The position numbers were made by a program, and so were the translations under genes. From the NCBI GenBank assembly GCA_947482665.1, contig CANKJK010000006.1, forward strand, positions 80,651-144,650: a DNA stretch of 64,000 nucleotides. The letters are read 5' to 3'. The stretch is from Acidobacteriota bacterium. Its GTDB lineage: Bacteria; Acidobacteriota; Vicinamibacteria; Vicinamibacterales; UBA2999. The notes beneath the pieces were generated by a model. The model searched no databases, was not told the DNA's origin, and saw only the letters and a program-made list of their open reading frames with translations. Positions 33,673 through 41,671 of this stretch are shown piece by piece (position 1 is the first letter of the stretch; every line of letters begins with the position of its first letter).

Positions 33673-36054
33673 CTAGAGGCGGCCGCCGGCCGGCAGGGCC
33701 TGCCGCCGCTGGAAGGCGGGGCTGGCCACGACCCCGCGCACCAGCGACGAAAACCGGTAATTGGTCGTGCGGGCGTCGCGCACCACGGCGCGCACGCGGG
33801 GCATGTCGTAGGGATCGAGTCCGCGGCCGAGGCCGTAGACAAACAGCTTCTCGGTGAGGGTCGTGACGAACCGCTCAGGCCTGGCGAGCAGCAGCGCCCG
33901 GAACTCGGCCAGGTTCGCGAACTTGCTGCCGTCCGGCAGCACACCCGAAGCGTCGATGGCGTTGCGCGATTCATCCACGTCGCGCCACTGGCCCACCGCG
34001 TCGAAGTTCTCGAGCGCGAACCCGGGCGGGTCGATCATCGCGTGGCAGCTCGCGCACACCGGGTTGGCCCGGTGCTGCGCCATGCGGTCGCGCACGGAGA
34101 GCACCGTGGCGCGGCTGCCGGCTTCCTTCTCCTTGAGGGCCGGCACGTTGTCGGGCGGCGCAGGGGGCGGCGTGCCCAGGATGTTCTCGAGGATCCACTT
34201 TCCGCGCAGGACCGGCGACGTGCGGATGGCGTGCGACGTCACGAGCAGCACGCTCCCCTGCCCCAGCAGGCCCCGGCGCGGACTCTCCTCGGGCAGTGTC
34301 ACGCGGACGAACCGGCTGCCCTTCACGTTGGGGATCCCGTAGTGCCGCGCCAGCCGCTCGTTGACGAAGGTGTAGTTGGCCGAGAGCAGGTCCAGCGCGC
34401 TGCGGTCGTCGTGCACGATGCTGCTGAAGAACAGCTCGGTCTCCGTGCGGAACGCCAGGCGGAGCGCGTGGTCGAAATTGGGGAAGAGGAAGTCCGAGGG
34501 CGACCGTGCCTCGAGGTTGCGCAACTGCAGCCACTGTCCCGCGAAGTTCTCGATGAAGGCCTGCGACTTCGGGTCGCGGAGCATGCGCGTGACCTGCGCA
34601 TCGAGCACGGCCGGCTGCCGCAGTTGCCCCCGCAGGGCCGCCGTCATCAACGCCTGATCCGGCACCGAGCTCCAGAGGAAGAACGAGAGGCGCGAGGCCA
34701 GCTCCAGGTCCGTGAGCGCGTAGCTGCCGCTGGGATCGGCCGGCCGGTCAGCTTCGATGCGGAAGAGGAACTGCGGGCTCACGAGCATCCGCTGCAACGC
34801 CGCCTCGATGCCGGCCTCGAAGCCCTCCTCGCGGGCCGCGTCGTCGAACTGCACCAGGAGCGTCTCCAGGTCGGCCGCGACCGGCGGACGGCGATAGGCG
34901 CGCCGCGCGAGTGACGTCAGGATGCGCCGGGCACACACGCGGTCCGTTGGCGAGGCCGGCGTGCACGAGAGGATGGCGCGCCGGCTCGGTGTGTCGCCGG
35001 GCCCGGTGGCGCTGAAGGGACCGGTGAGGGTCAGCGCCGCCACGGCCGGCTGATACGTGGCCAATGCCGGCACCGTGTTGGCCACCGTGAGGTAGACCGG
35101 CTTCCTGAAGCGGAGGTAGTTGGATTCGACCTCCTCGAACTCCGGCGGCGCGACGAAGGTCACCGTGACCGTGCGCGGCCCCGCCTTCACCGGCACGCGG
35201 ATGGACCAGCCGTCCTTGCGCAGGCTGCCGAACGGCGCCGGCTCCAACACGAAGGTCTTGATGGGCCGGCCGTCCACGCTCACGTCCAGTTCGTGGGTAT
35301 CGGCCCAACCGCCGGATCCGTCACACACGGCCACCGCGTTGGACGAGCCGCACATCAGATCCACGGCGAAGAGGTACTCCCCATCGAGCGGGAACGTGTG
35401 GCGCACCGACAGGCCGCCACGCGTGCCGAGCGGCAGGCCCTCCACGTGCTGGTCCTGCGGGAAGTCGTTGGGCAGCCGGAACTCCACGCTCGCCGGGGCC
35501 ACCGGACGGCCCAGCGCCGTCTTGCTGATCTGATCCGCCGCGGCGAGATAGCGCTCGAGCAGCGCCTGATCCAGCTTCAGCGTGCCGGCCACGTTGTCGA
35601 AGCCGTAGCTGCCGCTGTCGGCCGGCAGGAGGGCGGCCACATCGATGTCGAGCGCGAGCACGTCGCGGATGACGTTGCGATACTCGGCGCGGTTGAGCCG
35701 ATGGAACGTCTCGGTTCGCCCCGCGTTGGGATGCTGGGCCGCATTGGCAGTGAGCGCGCCCTCGAGCCACCCCAGGAACGCCTGATACTGCGCCTCGGGC
35801 GGGCGCTTGCTGCCGGCCGGCGGCATCAGCCGGCCCTCGACCTTCTTCACGACGCGCTCGAGCAGCGGCGCCGACGCCGCCACATCCGCGAGGTTCACGC
35901 CGTCGAGCGTAAGCCCCCCCACCTTCACCCGTGCGTTGTGGCACGAGACGCAGTAGTCCGCGATGAAGGCGCGTGCGTCGTCCGGCCCCGCCCACGCTGA
36001 GGAGACCCCGCCCATGAGGGCCACGATCACCGCCCCGACCACACCACGCAGCAT
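33673..36054 (-). CDS. DUF1587/DUF1592/DUF1588/DUF1585 multidomain cytochrome-like protein
   Basis: A 793-residue exported protein. After a signal peptide (LRGVVGAVIVALMGGVSSAWA) a cytochrome-type CVSCH (35-39) opens the planctomycete-cytochrome-like domain. DUF1587 follows (RLNRAEYRNVIRDVLALD, ADSGSYGFDNVAGTLKLD), then a carbohydrate-binding-like insertion (EYLFAVDLMCG), DUF1595/DUF1592 (LASRLSFFLWSSVPDQ, FAGQWLQLRNLE), DUF1588 (RRGLLGQGSVLLVTSHA, RGKWILENILGTPPPAPP) and DUF1585 (KLFVYGLGRGLDPYD). A second CASCH lies near residue 670. ATG 36054 follows GGAG. First gene of a four-gene operon. Probably a periplasmic heme protein; substrate and reaction are unknown. Confidence 0.92.
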   Translation of the reverse strand: MLRGVVGAVIVALMGGVSSAWAGPDDARAFIADYCVSCHNARVKVGGLTLDGVNLADVAASAPLLERVVKKVEGRLMPPAGSKRPPEAQYQAFLGWLEGALTANAAQHPNAGRTETFHRLNRAEYRNVIRDVLALDIDVAALLPADSGSYGFDNVAGTLKLDQALLERYLAAADQISKTALGRPVAPASVEFRLPNDFPQDQHVEGLPLGTRGGLSVRHTFPLDGEYLFAVDLMCGSSNAVAVCDGSGGWADTHELDVSVDGRPIKTFVLEPAPFGSLRKDGWSIRVPVKAGPRTVTVTFVAPPEFEEVESNYLRFRKPVYLTVANTVPALATYQPAVAALTLTGPFSATGPGDTPSRRAILSCTPASPTDRVCARRILTSLARRAYRRPPVAADLETLLVQFDDAAREEGFEAGIEAALQRMLVSPQFLFRIEADRPADPSGSYALTDLELASRLSFFLWSSVPDQALMTAALRGQLRQPAVLDAQVTRMLRDPKSQAFIENFAGQWLQLRNLEARSPSDFLFPNFDHALRLAFRTETELFFSSIVHDDRSALDLLSANYTFVNERLARHYGIPNVKGSRFVRVTLPEESPRRGLLGQGSVLLVTSHAIRTSPVLRGKWILENILGTPPPAPPDNVPALKEKEAGSRATVLSVRDRMAQHRANPVCASCHAMIDPPGFALENFDAVGQWRDVDESRNAIDASGVLPDGSKFANLAEFRALLLARPERFVTTLTEKLFVYGLGRGLDPYDMPRVRAVVRDARTTNYRFSSLVRGVVASPAFQRRQALPAGGRL

Positions 36055-36239
36055 CGATGGATCTCCTGCCAGGAACGGCCGGGCATCCCGGCCGGCACAG
36101 ATTGTAGTGGCGCGAGGGTCCGGGAGCATGAACAGAATTCCGGTAGAAGATGCCCGGAGAGACGACGCGATTGGCGCGCACACGCTGATTGCCGCCGCGC
36201 ACGCGCAGTGGAACAATGAGCGCTCCCGGAGGCCTCACC

Positions 36240-37595
36240 ATGCACAGCGTTGCTCCTCAGCGGTTACCCGGCCCCGGTGTCATCGCCGCCGTGCGAGGCC
36301 TGGCCCGGAGCGGCTTCCTGGCCTACATCGGTGAGGCGTGGAAAGCCCATGGGGATACCTTTGAGCTCAACCTGGGCATCCGGAGGCTGATCTTTGCCAT
36401 GCACCCGGACGCGGTGCGTCAGGCCAACATCACCAATCGCCAGAGCTACGACAAGGTCCGGAGCTACGACGGCGTCCGCAGGTACCTGACGGGTGCCGGC
36501 CTGGTGGCCAGCACGGGCGACCTCTGGCGCCGCCAGCGCAAGCTCATGGCTCCGTTCTTCACGCCCAGGGGCGTGGAGGCCTACGCCGGCACCATGCTCC
36601 GCGACGCCACGCGACTGGCCGGCCGCTGGGACACGCTGGCCGCGGACGGACGACAGATCGACATGGGCGACGAAATGATGCTCGTGACGGCCTCGATCAT
36701 CCTGAAGGCGATGTTCAGCACGGAGACGGACGAAGCCATCGTGGAAATGAAGGATGCGGTCAGCACGATGATCCGCTACACCAGCAATCTCGAGCAGGGG
36801 TTCAGTCTCCCGCCATGGGCACCCACGGCGGCGAACCGCGCCTACCGGGCCGCCCGCGAGCAGGTCTACACCTACATCAACGGGCTCATCGCCAGCCGGC
36901 GCGCCATGCCTGACGCGGCGTGGCCGGACGATCTCCTGACGCGCCTGATGCAGGCCAGGGACGAAGAGACCGGGGAGAGCATGGCCGAGGGCCTGCTGCG
37001 GGACGAGTCCATCACGACCTTCTTCGCGGGCCATGAAACCACGGCGCGCACCATGAGCGCCGCCTGGTATGCGCTGGCCGCCAACCCGGATGTGGCCGCA
37101 CGCCTACACGCGGAGCTCGATACGGTCCTGGGCGATGACGAGCCGACCGTGCAGGCGCTGCATCGCCTGCCTTACACGCTCCAGGTGGTCAAAGAAGTGC
37201 TGCGTCTCTATCCGCCGGCGCCCTTCTATGTGCGCGACGCGGTGGCGGCCGACACGATCAACGGGTACGCCATCCCGGCTGGGAGTGCGGTGATGCTCTC
37301 GCCCTACTACACGCATCGTCATCCAGACTTCTGGGAGGACCCGGAGCGTTTCGACCCGGACCGCTGGACGCCCGCGCGCGAGGCCGCGCGTCACCCGACG
37401 GCCTACCATCCGTTTGCCACAGGTCCGCGCATCTGTATCGGCAACAACTTCTCGCTGCTCGAGTCGCACCTGCTGCTGGCCGTCCTGGCGCGCCGCTTTG
37501 CCCCGCGTCTTGCGCCGGGCTACACGCCCGAGTGGGTGATGGAGGGGACGCTCAGCGCAGCCAACGGCTTCCCCTTGCTGATCGAGGCCCGCTGA
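36240..37595 (+). CDS. Cytochrome P450
   Basis: A 451-residue soluble P450. I-helix oxygen-activation motif AGHETT (263-268), ExxR at E319/R322 (KEVLRLYPP), PERF (368-371) and the heme loop FATGPRICIG (392-401) with ligand C399. The C-helix has WRRQRK (96-101). The sequence pattern is of the CYP102/CYP4-like bacterial class (LPGPG at the N-terminus, YPPAPFYVRDA). ATG 36240 is chosen over ATG 36216 because GGAGG lies seven bases upstream. It diverges from the DUF1592 operon. No ferredoxin or reductase gene is adjacent, so the redox partner is elsewhere. Substrate not predictable; fatty-acid-like is possible. Confidence 0.95.
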   Translation: MHSVAPQRLPGPGVIAAVRGLARSGFLAYIGEAWKAHGDTFELNLGIRRLIFAMHPDAVRQANITNRQSYDKVRSYDGVRRYLTGAGLVASTGDLWRRQRKLMAPFFTPRGVEAYAGTMLRDATRLAGRWDTLAADGRQIDMGDEMMLVTASIILKAMFSTETDEAIVEMKDAVSTMIRYTSNLEQGFSLPPWAPTAANRAYRAAREQVYTYINGLIASRRAMPDAAWPDDLLTRLMQARDEETGESMAEGLLRDESITTFFAGHETTARTMSAAWYALAANPDVAARLHAELDTVLGDDEPTVQALHRLPYTLQVVKEVLRLYPPAPFYVRDAVAADTINGYAIPAGSAVMLSPYYTHRHPDFWEDPERFDPDRWTPAREAARHPTAYHPFATGPRICIGNNFSLLESHLLLAVLARRFAPRLAPGYTPEWVMEGTLSAANGFPLLIEAR

Positions 37596-37603
37596 CCGAT
37601 AAA

Positions 37604-37623
37604 TGCGGCGCCTCAGCGCCGCA
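37604..37623 (+). terminator. Hairpin after the P450 gene
   Basis: TGCGGCGC (37604-37611), loop CTCA, GCGCCGCA (37616-37623): a perfect 8-bp stem nine bases after the P450 stop codon. No T tract follows, so termination efficiency is uncertain. Confidence 0.4.
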
Positions 37624-37676
37624 CGGCCGCCACTCGCACTAGACTCACACCGTCCCGCTACCCGAAGGAGGCAGTC

Positions 37677-37862
37677 ATGCGCATCGTGCTCAGGATTATT
37701 GGTGTCGTTCTCGTGCTGTTCGGCGTGATCTGGTTCTTCCAGGGCATCAACCTGCTGCCTGGGAGCTTCATGACGGGCCAGATCAAGTGGGCCTACAACG
37801 GAGGCATCGCGGTGGTGGTCGGCGTCGCGCTCCTCGTGGCGGCACGCCGGAAGCGGGCATAG
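37677..37862 (+). CDS. Small two-helix membrane protein (61 aa)
   Basis: ATG 37677 follows GAAGGAGG at good spacing. The 61 residues hold two transmembrane helices (IVLRIIGVVLVLFGVIWFFQGI and NGGIAVVVGVALLVAA) with a loop LLPGSFMTGQIKWAY and a basic end (RRKRA). This is a common short membrane protein type in many bacteria. It follows the P450 gene by 81 bases, separated by a hairpin. No function is known to me. Confidence 0.8.
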   Translation: MRIVLRIIGVVLVLFGVIWFFQGINLLPGSFMTGQIKWAYNGGIAVVVGVALLVAARRKRA

Positions 37863-37881
37863 CCAGTCGCCACGCGTCATC

Positions 37882-37912
37882 GCACGGTGGGACGCAGCCG
37901 CCCCCACCGTGC
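37882..37912. terminator. Long-stem hairpin after a small membrane protein gene
   Basis: GCACGGTGGG (37882-37891) pairs perfectly with CCCACCGTGC (37903-37912) around an 11-base loop. It lies 19 bases after the stop at 37862. No U tract follows. Probably a transcript end or stabilising structure. Confidence 0.4.
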
Positions 37913-38005
37913 ACGGTTCGCACTATTCCCGCACCACCACAAGAGCGGCGCTGCGCGCGGCGGGCGCGTTCGTGCGCGATGAGCCACCGCCACGCGGCCG
38001 CACGG

Positions 38006-38182
38006 CTACCGCATCATCACGCCGCCCATATTACCGGTCAGCCAGAGCACCACGACGATGACCAGCACGAGACCGAGCAATCCGCCCCCATAGTGGGGCG
38101 CTCCCCACCCGGCACCGCGGCCGTAGAAATAGCCGCCGCCACCACCAAAGAGCAGGACCAGCAGAATAATCATCAGCAACAT
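38006..38182 (-). CDS. Small Gly-rich two-helix membrane protein (58 aa)
   Basis: ATG 38182 opens a 58-residue protein: helix 1 MLLMIILLVLLFGGG, a Gly/Tyr-rich loop (GYFYGRGAGWGAPHYGGG) and helix 2 (LLGLVLVIVVVLWLTG), ending NMGGVMMR. It resembles DUF3309-type small hydrophobic proteins. Transcribed toward the other small membrane protein (37677-37862). It is shorter than usual annotation limits, but the membrane pattern and codon use look genuine. Function unknown. Confidence 0.65.
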   Translation of the reverse strand: MLLMIILLVLLFGGGGGYFYGRGAGWGAPHYGGGLLGLVLVIVVVLWLTGNMGGVMMR

Positions 38183-38297
38183 AGGGTGCCTGTCTCCATC
38201 CGCGTTCTGGGTGACGTGAAGCCGTCACCACGGCCAGCATGGCGCAGTCACCTCGCGGTGACTGTGTCGGAGTGAGCACCCTGAACGGAGCCCGCCG

Positions 38298-38993
38298 TCA
38301 GTCTTCCTTCCACGGGTTGTTCGCGAACACGGCCACCTCAGGCCACAACACGCTCGGCGGCATGTGCAGGGCGGCCATGATCGTCTCCGCGATGTCCTTC
38401 GCGTAGAGCTTGTTGGGATTGTTGCGGCCCACTTTGCCGCCCCATGCCGTCTGGACTTCCGACGGACAGACGCACGTGACCCGGATGCCGTGCGGCCTCA
38501 GCTCCGCCTGCCAGCACTGGCTGATGCCTCTGACGGCCCACTTGCTGGCTGCGTACGGGGTGCCCCCTTTGCCGCCTTTCATGCCGGAGGTGGAGGCGAG
38601 GTTGACGATGTCGCCGTGTCCCTGCGCCTTCATGAGTGGCACCACGCGATTGGTGAGATCGACCATGCCGAACACATTCGTCTCAAACAGGGTCCGCATA
38701 GCCTCGACGTCGAGGGCACCAATCTCGGCCGAGTACCCGAACGCGGCGTTGTTGACGAGCACGTCAATCCCACCCATCCGCTCGCGGCATACCTCGATGG
38801 TCCGTGCGTTGTCGGCGCCCACCGACACATCCGCCCGAAGTCCGTGCGCCCCGGTCTCCCTGCCGACCTGTGCAACCAGTTGCTCGTTTCGGCCCGTGAA
38901 CACGACGTCGTGCCCCGCCGCGCGTGCCAGTGTGACGATGGCGGCGCCAATTCCCTGGCTGCCACCGGTCACGAGGAATCGTTGTGCCTGCAT
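38298..38993 (-). CDS. Short-chain dehydrogenase/reductase
   Basis: A 231-residue classical SDR. Cofactor motif TGGSQGIG (9-16), NNAAFG (81-86), catalytic Ser in LASTSG (S134/S136) and Y147-x3-K151 (PYAASK). Arg35 after the second strand (FTGRNE) suggests NADP(H) preference. After the active site comes PHGIRVTCVCPSEVQTAW, normal for the family. ATG 38993 is chosen because the fold begins at QRFLVTGG. Reduces or oxidises a carbonyl/alcohol pair; substrate unknown. Stands alone, 55 bases after the slipin remnant. Confidence 0.92.
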   Translation of the reverse strand: MQAQRFLVTGGSQGIGAAIVTLARAAGHDVVFTGRNEQLVAQVGRETGAHGLRADVSVGADNARTIEVCRERMGGIDVLVNNAAFGYSAEIGALDVEAMRTLFETNVFGMVDLTNRVVPLMKAQGHGDIVNLASTSGMKGGKGGTPYAASKWAVRGISQCWQAELRPHGIRVTCVCPSEVQTAWGGKVGRNNPNKLYAKDIAETIMAALHMPPSVLWPEVAVFANNPWKED

Positions 38994-39048
38994 GCGTGCA
39001 GAGTACACGAGCCCGGCTATGGGCACACGTTCACGTTCGGGCCGCGAG

Positions 39049-39309
39049 TCAGCCCTTGCCAGCGGTCACCTGCCGCAGCAGTTGCAGCAAGTCGATCGGC
39101 AACGGAAAGATGATGGTCGAGTTCTTCTCCGCGGCAATCTCGGTGAGCGTCTGCAGATACCGCAGCGTAATGGCGACCGGCTCCTCCGACATCACCCGCG
39201 CCGCCTGCGAGAGCTGCGCCGATGCGTCCAGTTCCCCGGATGCGTGAATGATCTTCGCGCGCTTCTCGCGTTCGGCTTCGGCCTGCTTCGCCATCGACCG
39301 CGCGGAGCA
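39049..39309 (-). pseudogene. C-terminal remnant of a slipin/stomatin (SPFH) gene
   Basis: About 85 residues read as the C-terminal end of a bacterial slipin: [19 protein letters not shown], then [31 protein letters not shown] split by the typical helix, and [20 protein letters not shown]. The membrane anchor and the SPFH domain (about 170 residues) are missing. The sequence immediately upstream runs into the 3' end of the cytochrome c gene with no homology. The fragment could be started at ATG 39294, but lacks everything needed for membrane scaffolding. I infer deletion or rearrangement that placed the cytochrome gene next to it. Confidence 0.7.
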
Positions 39310-39342
39310 TACAGACGGAGTACGGCAATACCGGGCGGTTGG

Positions 39343-39789
39343 CTACGGCACGAAGCGCAACAGGATCCTCTTCTGCGCCGCGGGCGCTTCCGGCAGCGGA
39401 GTCGAACCCGCCGGCAGGCCATTCACCTTCAGGATGTAGCTGACCGCATCGGCGTACTGAGCCCGGGTGAGGCTGCCGGGGTGCTTGGCCGGCATCAGTT
39501 CTTCCATCGTCGAGAACAACGCGAGGATGCTCTGCCCGCCCCACTTGGTGGTAAACGGCAGCCCCCGCAAGGGCGGCCCGCCATCCGAGCGGCGTCCGGC
39601 CCAATCTTCCCGGTGACAGGTCACACATTGCTCGGTGAACAGCCGCTCACCGCGTCCGGCCTGCTCCGCGGTATAGATTCCTGCCTGCGGCGCGCTGTAC
39701 ACCGCGCCGGCGCCGACGAGCATCACACCGAGGGCGCCAACCACGATCCAAGCGCTCTTGCGAGCGCTGGCTAGACTGCATCTCTGCAT
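39343..39789 (-). CDS. c-type cytochrome
   Basis: A 148-residue exported monoheme cytochrome: signal or anchor helix (SAWIVVGALGVMLVGAGAVYS, about 12-32), heme motif CVTCH (about 55-59) after GRGERLFTEQ, and a likely axial Met in MEELMPAKHPGSL. Then the last helix (QYADAVSYILKVNGLPAG). Typical class I cytochrome of the periplasm that passes electrons between dehydrogenases and oxidases. It follows the glycine-zipper protein gene by 18 bases on the same strand, so they may be co-transcribed. Its 3' end abuts the slipin remnant. Confidence 0.88.
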   Translation of the reverse strand: MQRCSLASARKSAWIVVGALGVMLVGAGAVYSAPQAGIYTAEQAGRGERLFTEQCVTCHREDWAGRRSDGGPPLRGLPFTTKWGGQSILALFSTMEELMPAKHPGSLTRAQYADAVSYILKVNGLPAGSTPLPEAPAAQKRILLRFVP

Positions 39790-39807
39790 CTCAGGCTTCC
39801 CGCGAAG

Positions 39808-40488
39808 CTACCGTCGGTCATCGTCGCCGTGATAGTGGTCCCCGCCCTGCTCACGGCCCCTGTCCTTCCAGCCAATCGTGAGCGGGCTGTCCAGGCGGAA
39901 GGTCACGAGCGACTCGGCGGGCAACTGCACGAACTCCCCGCGCACGTGAATCTGCGTGACCGCGCCCACGCCCGCGCCGGCCACGGCACCGACCGCCGCC
40001 CCCTTCCGACCACCGACAATGGCGCCGAGGATCGAGCCGATCACGGCCCCGCCCCCCACGTGCTGGGCCGTCTCGCGGTTCTTGCCAATAGTGCTGTCGA
40101 CCTCTGTCTCGCCCTCGATGCGACGCGAGACCACCTCGACGCCATACCAGGAATCGCCGACCCTGATCGACTCGACGTCGAGGAAGAGGTCGCCGTTTCG
40201 ATCTCTGCGGATCGTGAGTTCCGCGGCCGCCCCGCGCGGGATGGCCAAACGGCCCCGTCGGTCGCGTACGTCTTCTTCGACAATGCCGGGATACACCCGT
40301 CCACTGGGTCTGCGTTCGTCGATGTCGCGTGTCGTCCGCACTCGAATCTGCGTGCCTTCTTCGATGGACGCCTGCGGCTTCCATGCGCCGTGACGCTGCG
40401 TGGCCACCACCGACGGGGCCAATGCCACGAGGGCCGCCGCGAGGGCGAGGGTAGTCATCGTGGTGCCGACAATCTGTCTGGTGCGCAT
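39808..40488 (-). CDS. Exported glycine-zipper protein
   Basis: A 226-residue protein with signal peptide (RQIVGTTMTTLALAAALVALAPSVVA). Residues about 45-140 form a beta-rich domain (GTQIRVRTTRDID, RGRLAIPRGAAAELTI, GDLFLDVESIRVGDSWYGVEV). A glycine-zipper segment follows (GGGAVIGSILGAIVGGRKGAAVGAVAGAGVGA, about 145-180), a membrane-insertion pattern of outer-membrane SlyB/YMGG-like proteins. A terminal domain reads LPAESLVTFRLDSPLTIGW, and the tail is acidic and His-rich. Probably an outer-membrane-associated structural protein. Function not established. Confidence 0.75.
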   Translation of the reverse strand: MRTRQIVGTTMTTLALAAALVALAPSVVATQRHGAWKPQASIEEGTQIRVRTTRDIDERRPSGRVYPGIVEEDVRDRRGRLAIPRGAAAELTIRRDRNGDLFLDVESIRVGDSWYGVEVVSRRIEGETEVDSTIGKNRETAQHVGGGAVIGSILGAIVGGRKGAAVGAVAGAGVGAVTQIHVRGEFVQLPAESLVTFRLDSPLTIGWKDRGREQGGDHYHGDDDRR

Positions 40489-40705
40489 AGGGCCTCCGAA
40501 TAGTGATGGCGAGTGCCGCGGCCCACCAGGGCCGCACGTCGACCTTAGTCGGCCGGTTCCATGCGCGCTGTTCCGTGTGACACATCACGGTCGTATGGGT
40601 GCTACCTGTCACGAAGTGAACGGCCCGCTGCGGTCGGCGCGAGTTACGGTGCGAGAGCAGGCGTCAGAAGGCATGACGTTTCCAGGACTGGAAGAGGTAA
40701 TCACC

Positions 40706-41305
40706 ATGACCGCAACATCGCGCGCGCACGGCAGTCGGCACGTCCTCGTCACACTCCTCCTATCGATCGGTGTGCTGGCGAGCGGCACGGCCGCCAGGGC
40801 TGAAGGTTTCATCAGCCCCTTCGCGGGCTACGACTTCGGCGGCGACACGAAGTGTCCGCAGTTGACCAACTGCGCGGACACACGGCTCAACACGGGCGTG
40901 TCGCTTGGTGTCATGGGTCACGTGCTGGGGCTCGAAGAGGAGTTTGCCTACGCGCCGGACTTCTTCGGCGTCACGCCCGGCCTCTCCTCGAGCGTCGTGA
41001 CGCTGATGACGAATCTTATGGTGGTGCCGAAGATTGGCCGCGTCCGGCCCTACGTGCTGGCCGGCGTTGGCGCCGTCAAGACCCATGTGGCGCTGAACAC
41101 GGCCAGTCTGCTCACGACGGACAACACCGCCATCGGGTGGGACATGGGTGGTGGCGTCATCGTCTCGCTCGGCCGTCACGTCGGCGTGCGTGGCGACCTG
41201 CGCTATTTCCGCGGCTTCAAGGACATCGCCATCGCCGGATTGACGTTGACGAACTCCACGCTGACGTTCGGGCGCGGGAGCCTCGGACTCGTGTTGTCGT
41301 TCTAG
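40706..41305 (+). CDS. Small outer-membrane beta-barrel protein
   Basis: A 199-residue exported protein: signal peptide (RHVLVTLLLSIGVLASGTAARA), then an eight-stranded-barrel pattern like OmpA/OmpW-type porins (EGFISPFAGYDFGG, TGVSLGVMGHVLGLEEEFAYAPDFFG, VRPYVLAGVGAVKTHVAL, DMGGGVIVSLGRHVGVRGDLRYFRG) and a terminal Phe (LGLVLSF). Two Cys are present in an early loop (KCPQLTNCAD). ATG 40706 follows GAGG. It diverges from the glycine-zipper gene. Role unknown; surface barrel of the outer membrane. Confidence 0.82.
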   Translation: MTATSRAHGSRHVLVTLLLSIGVLASGTAARAEGFISPFAGYDFGGDTKCPQLTNCADTRLNTGVSLGVMGHVLGLEEEFAYAPDFFGVTPGLSSSVVTLMTNLMVVPKIGRVRPYVLAGVGAVKTHVALNTASLLTTDNTAIGWDMGGGVIVSLGRHVGVRGDLRYFRGFKDIAIAGLTLTNSTLTFGRGSLGLVLSF

Positions 41306-41516
41306 CAGCCCCGGTGGCGTTGTGATCCAGACAATGGGGCCTGGCAGAGAGCCTGGCCGCTAGAACGGCGGCAGTGCTGGGCGAGGAATCGTTCACCGGC
41401 CTCTCGTGACGCGGCACGAATCGGCCGCCCGAATGCCGTCCGCACGCTGAACTACGTATCCCGCCGGCCCGCCTCGCAATTCTTCTGCGTTCGAAACCCA
41501 CGATGTCGGTAGGAAT

Positions 41517-41593
41517 TGGCGCGCCCGGCAGGGCTCGAACCTGCGACCCCCGGCTTAGAAGGCCGGTGCTCTATCCAGCTGAGCTACGGGCGC
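41517..41593 (-). tRNA. tRNA-Arg (anticodon UCU)
   Basis: The minus strand folds into a cloverleaf with acceptor stem GCGCCCG/CGGGCGC, anticodon stem CCGGC/GCCGG with loop CTTCTAA, and T arm GGTTCGAGCC. The anticodon UCU reads AGA. Discriminator G; CCA is encoded at 41519-41517. It is very similar to the tRNA-Arg(UCG) gene at 28294-28370. Confidence 0.96.
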
Positions 41594-41671
41594 GTCACTG
41601 ACGAGTGTAAACCGAGGTCCCGGGTCATCCTCACCAGGAGTCGGACGTTCGTCCCGCTCGTGACGGCGATA

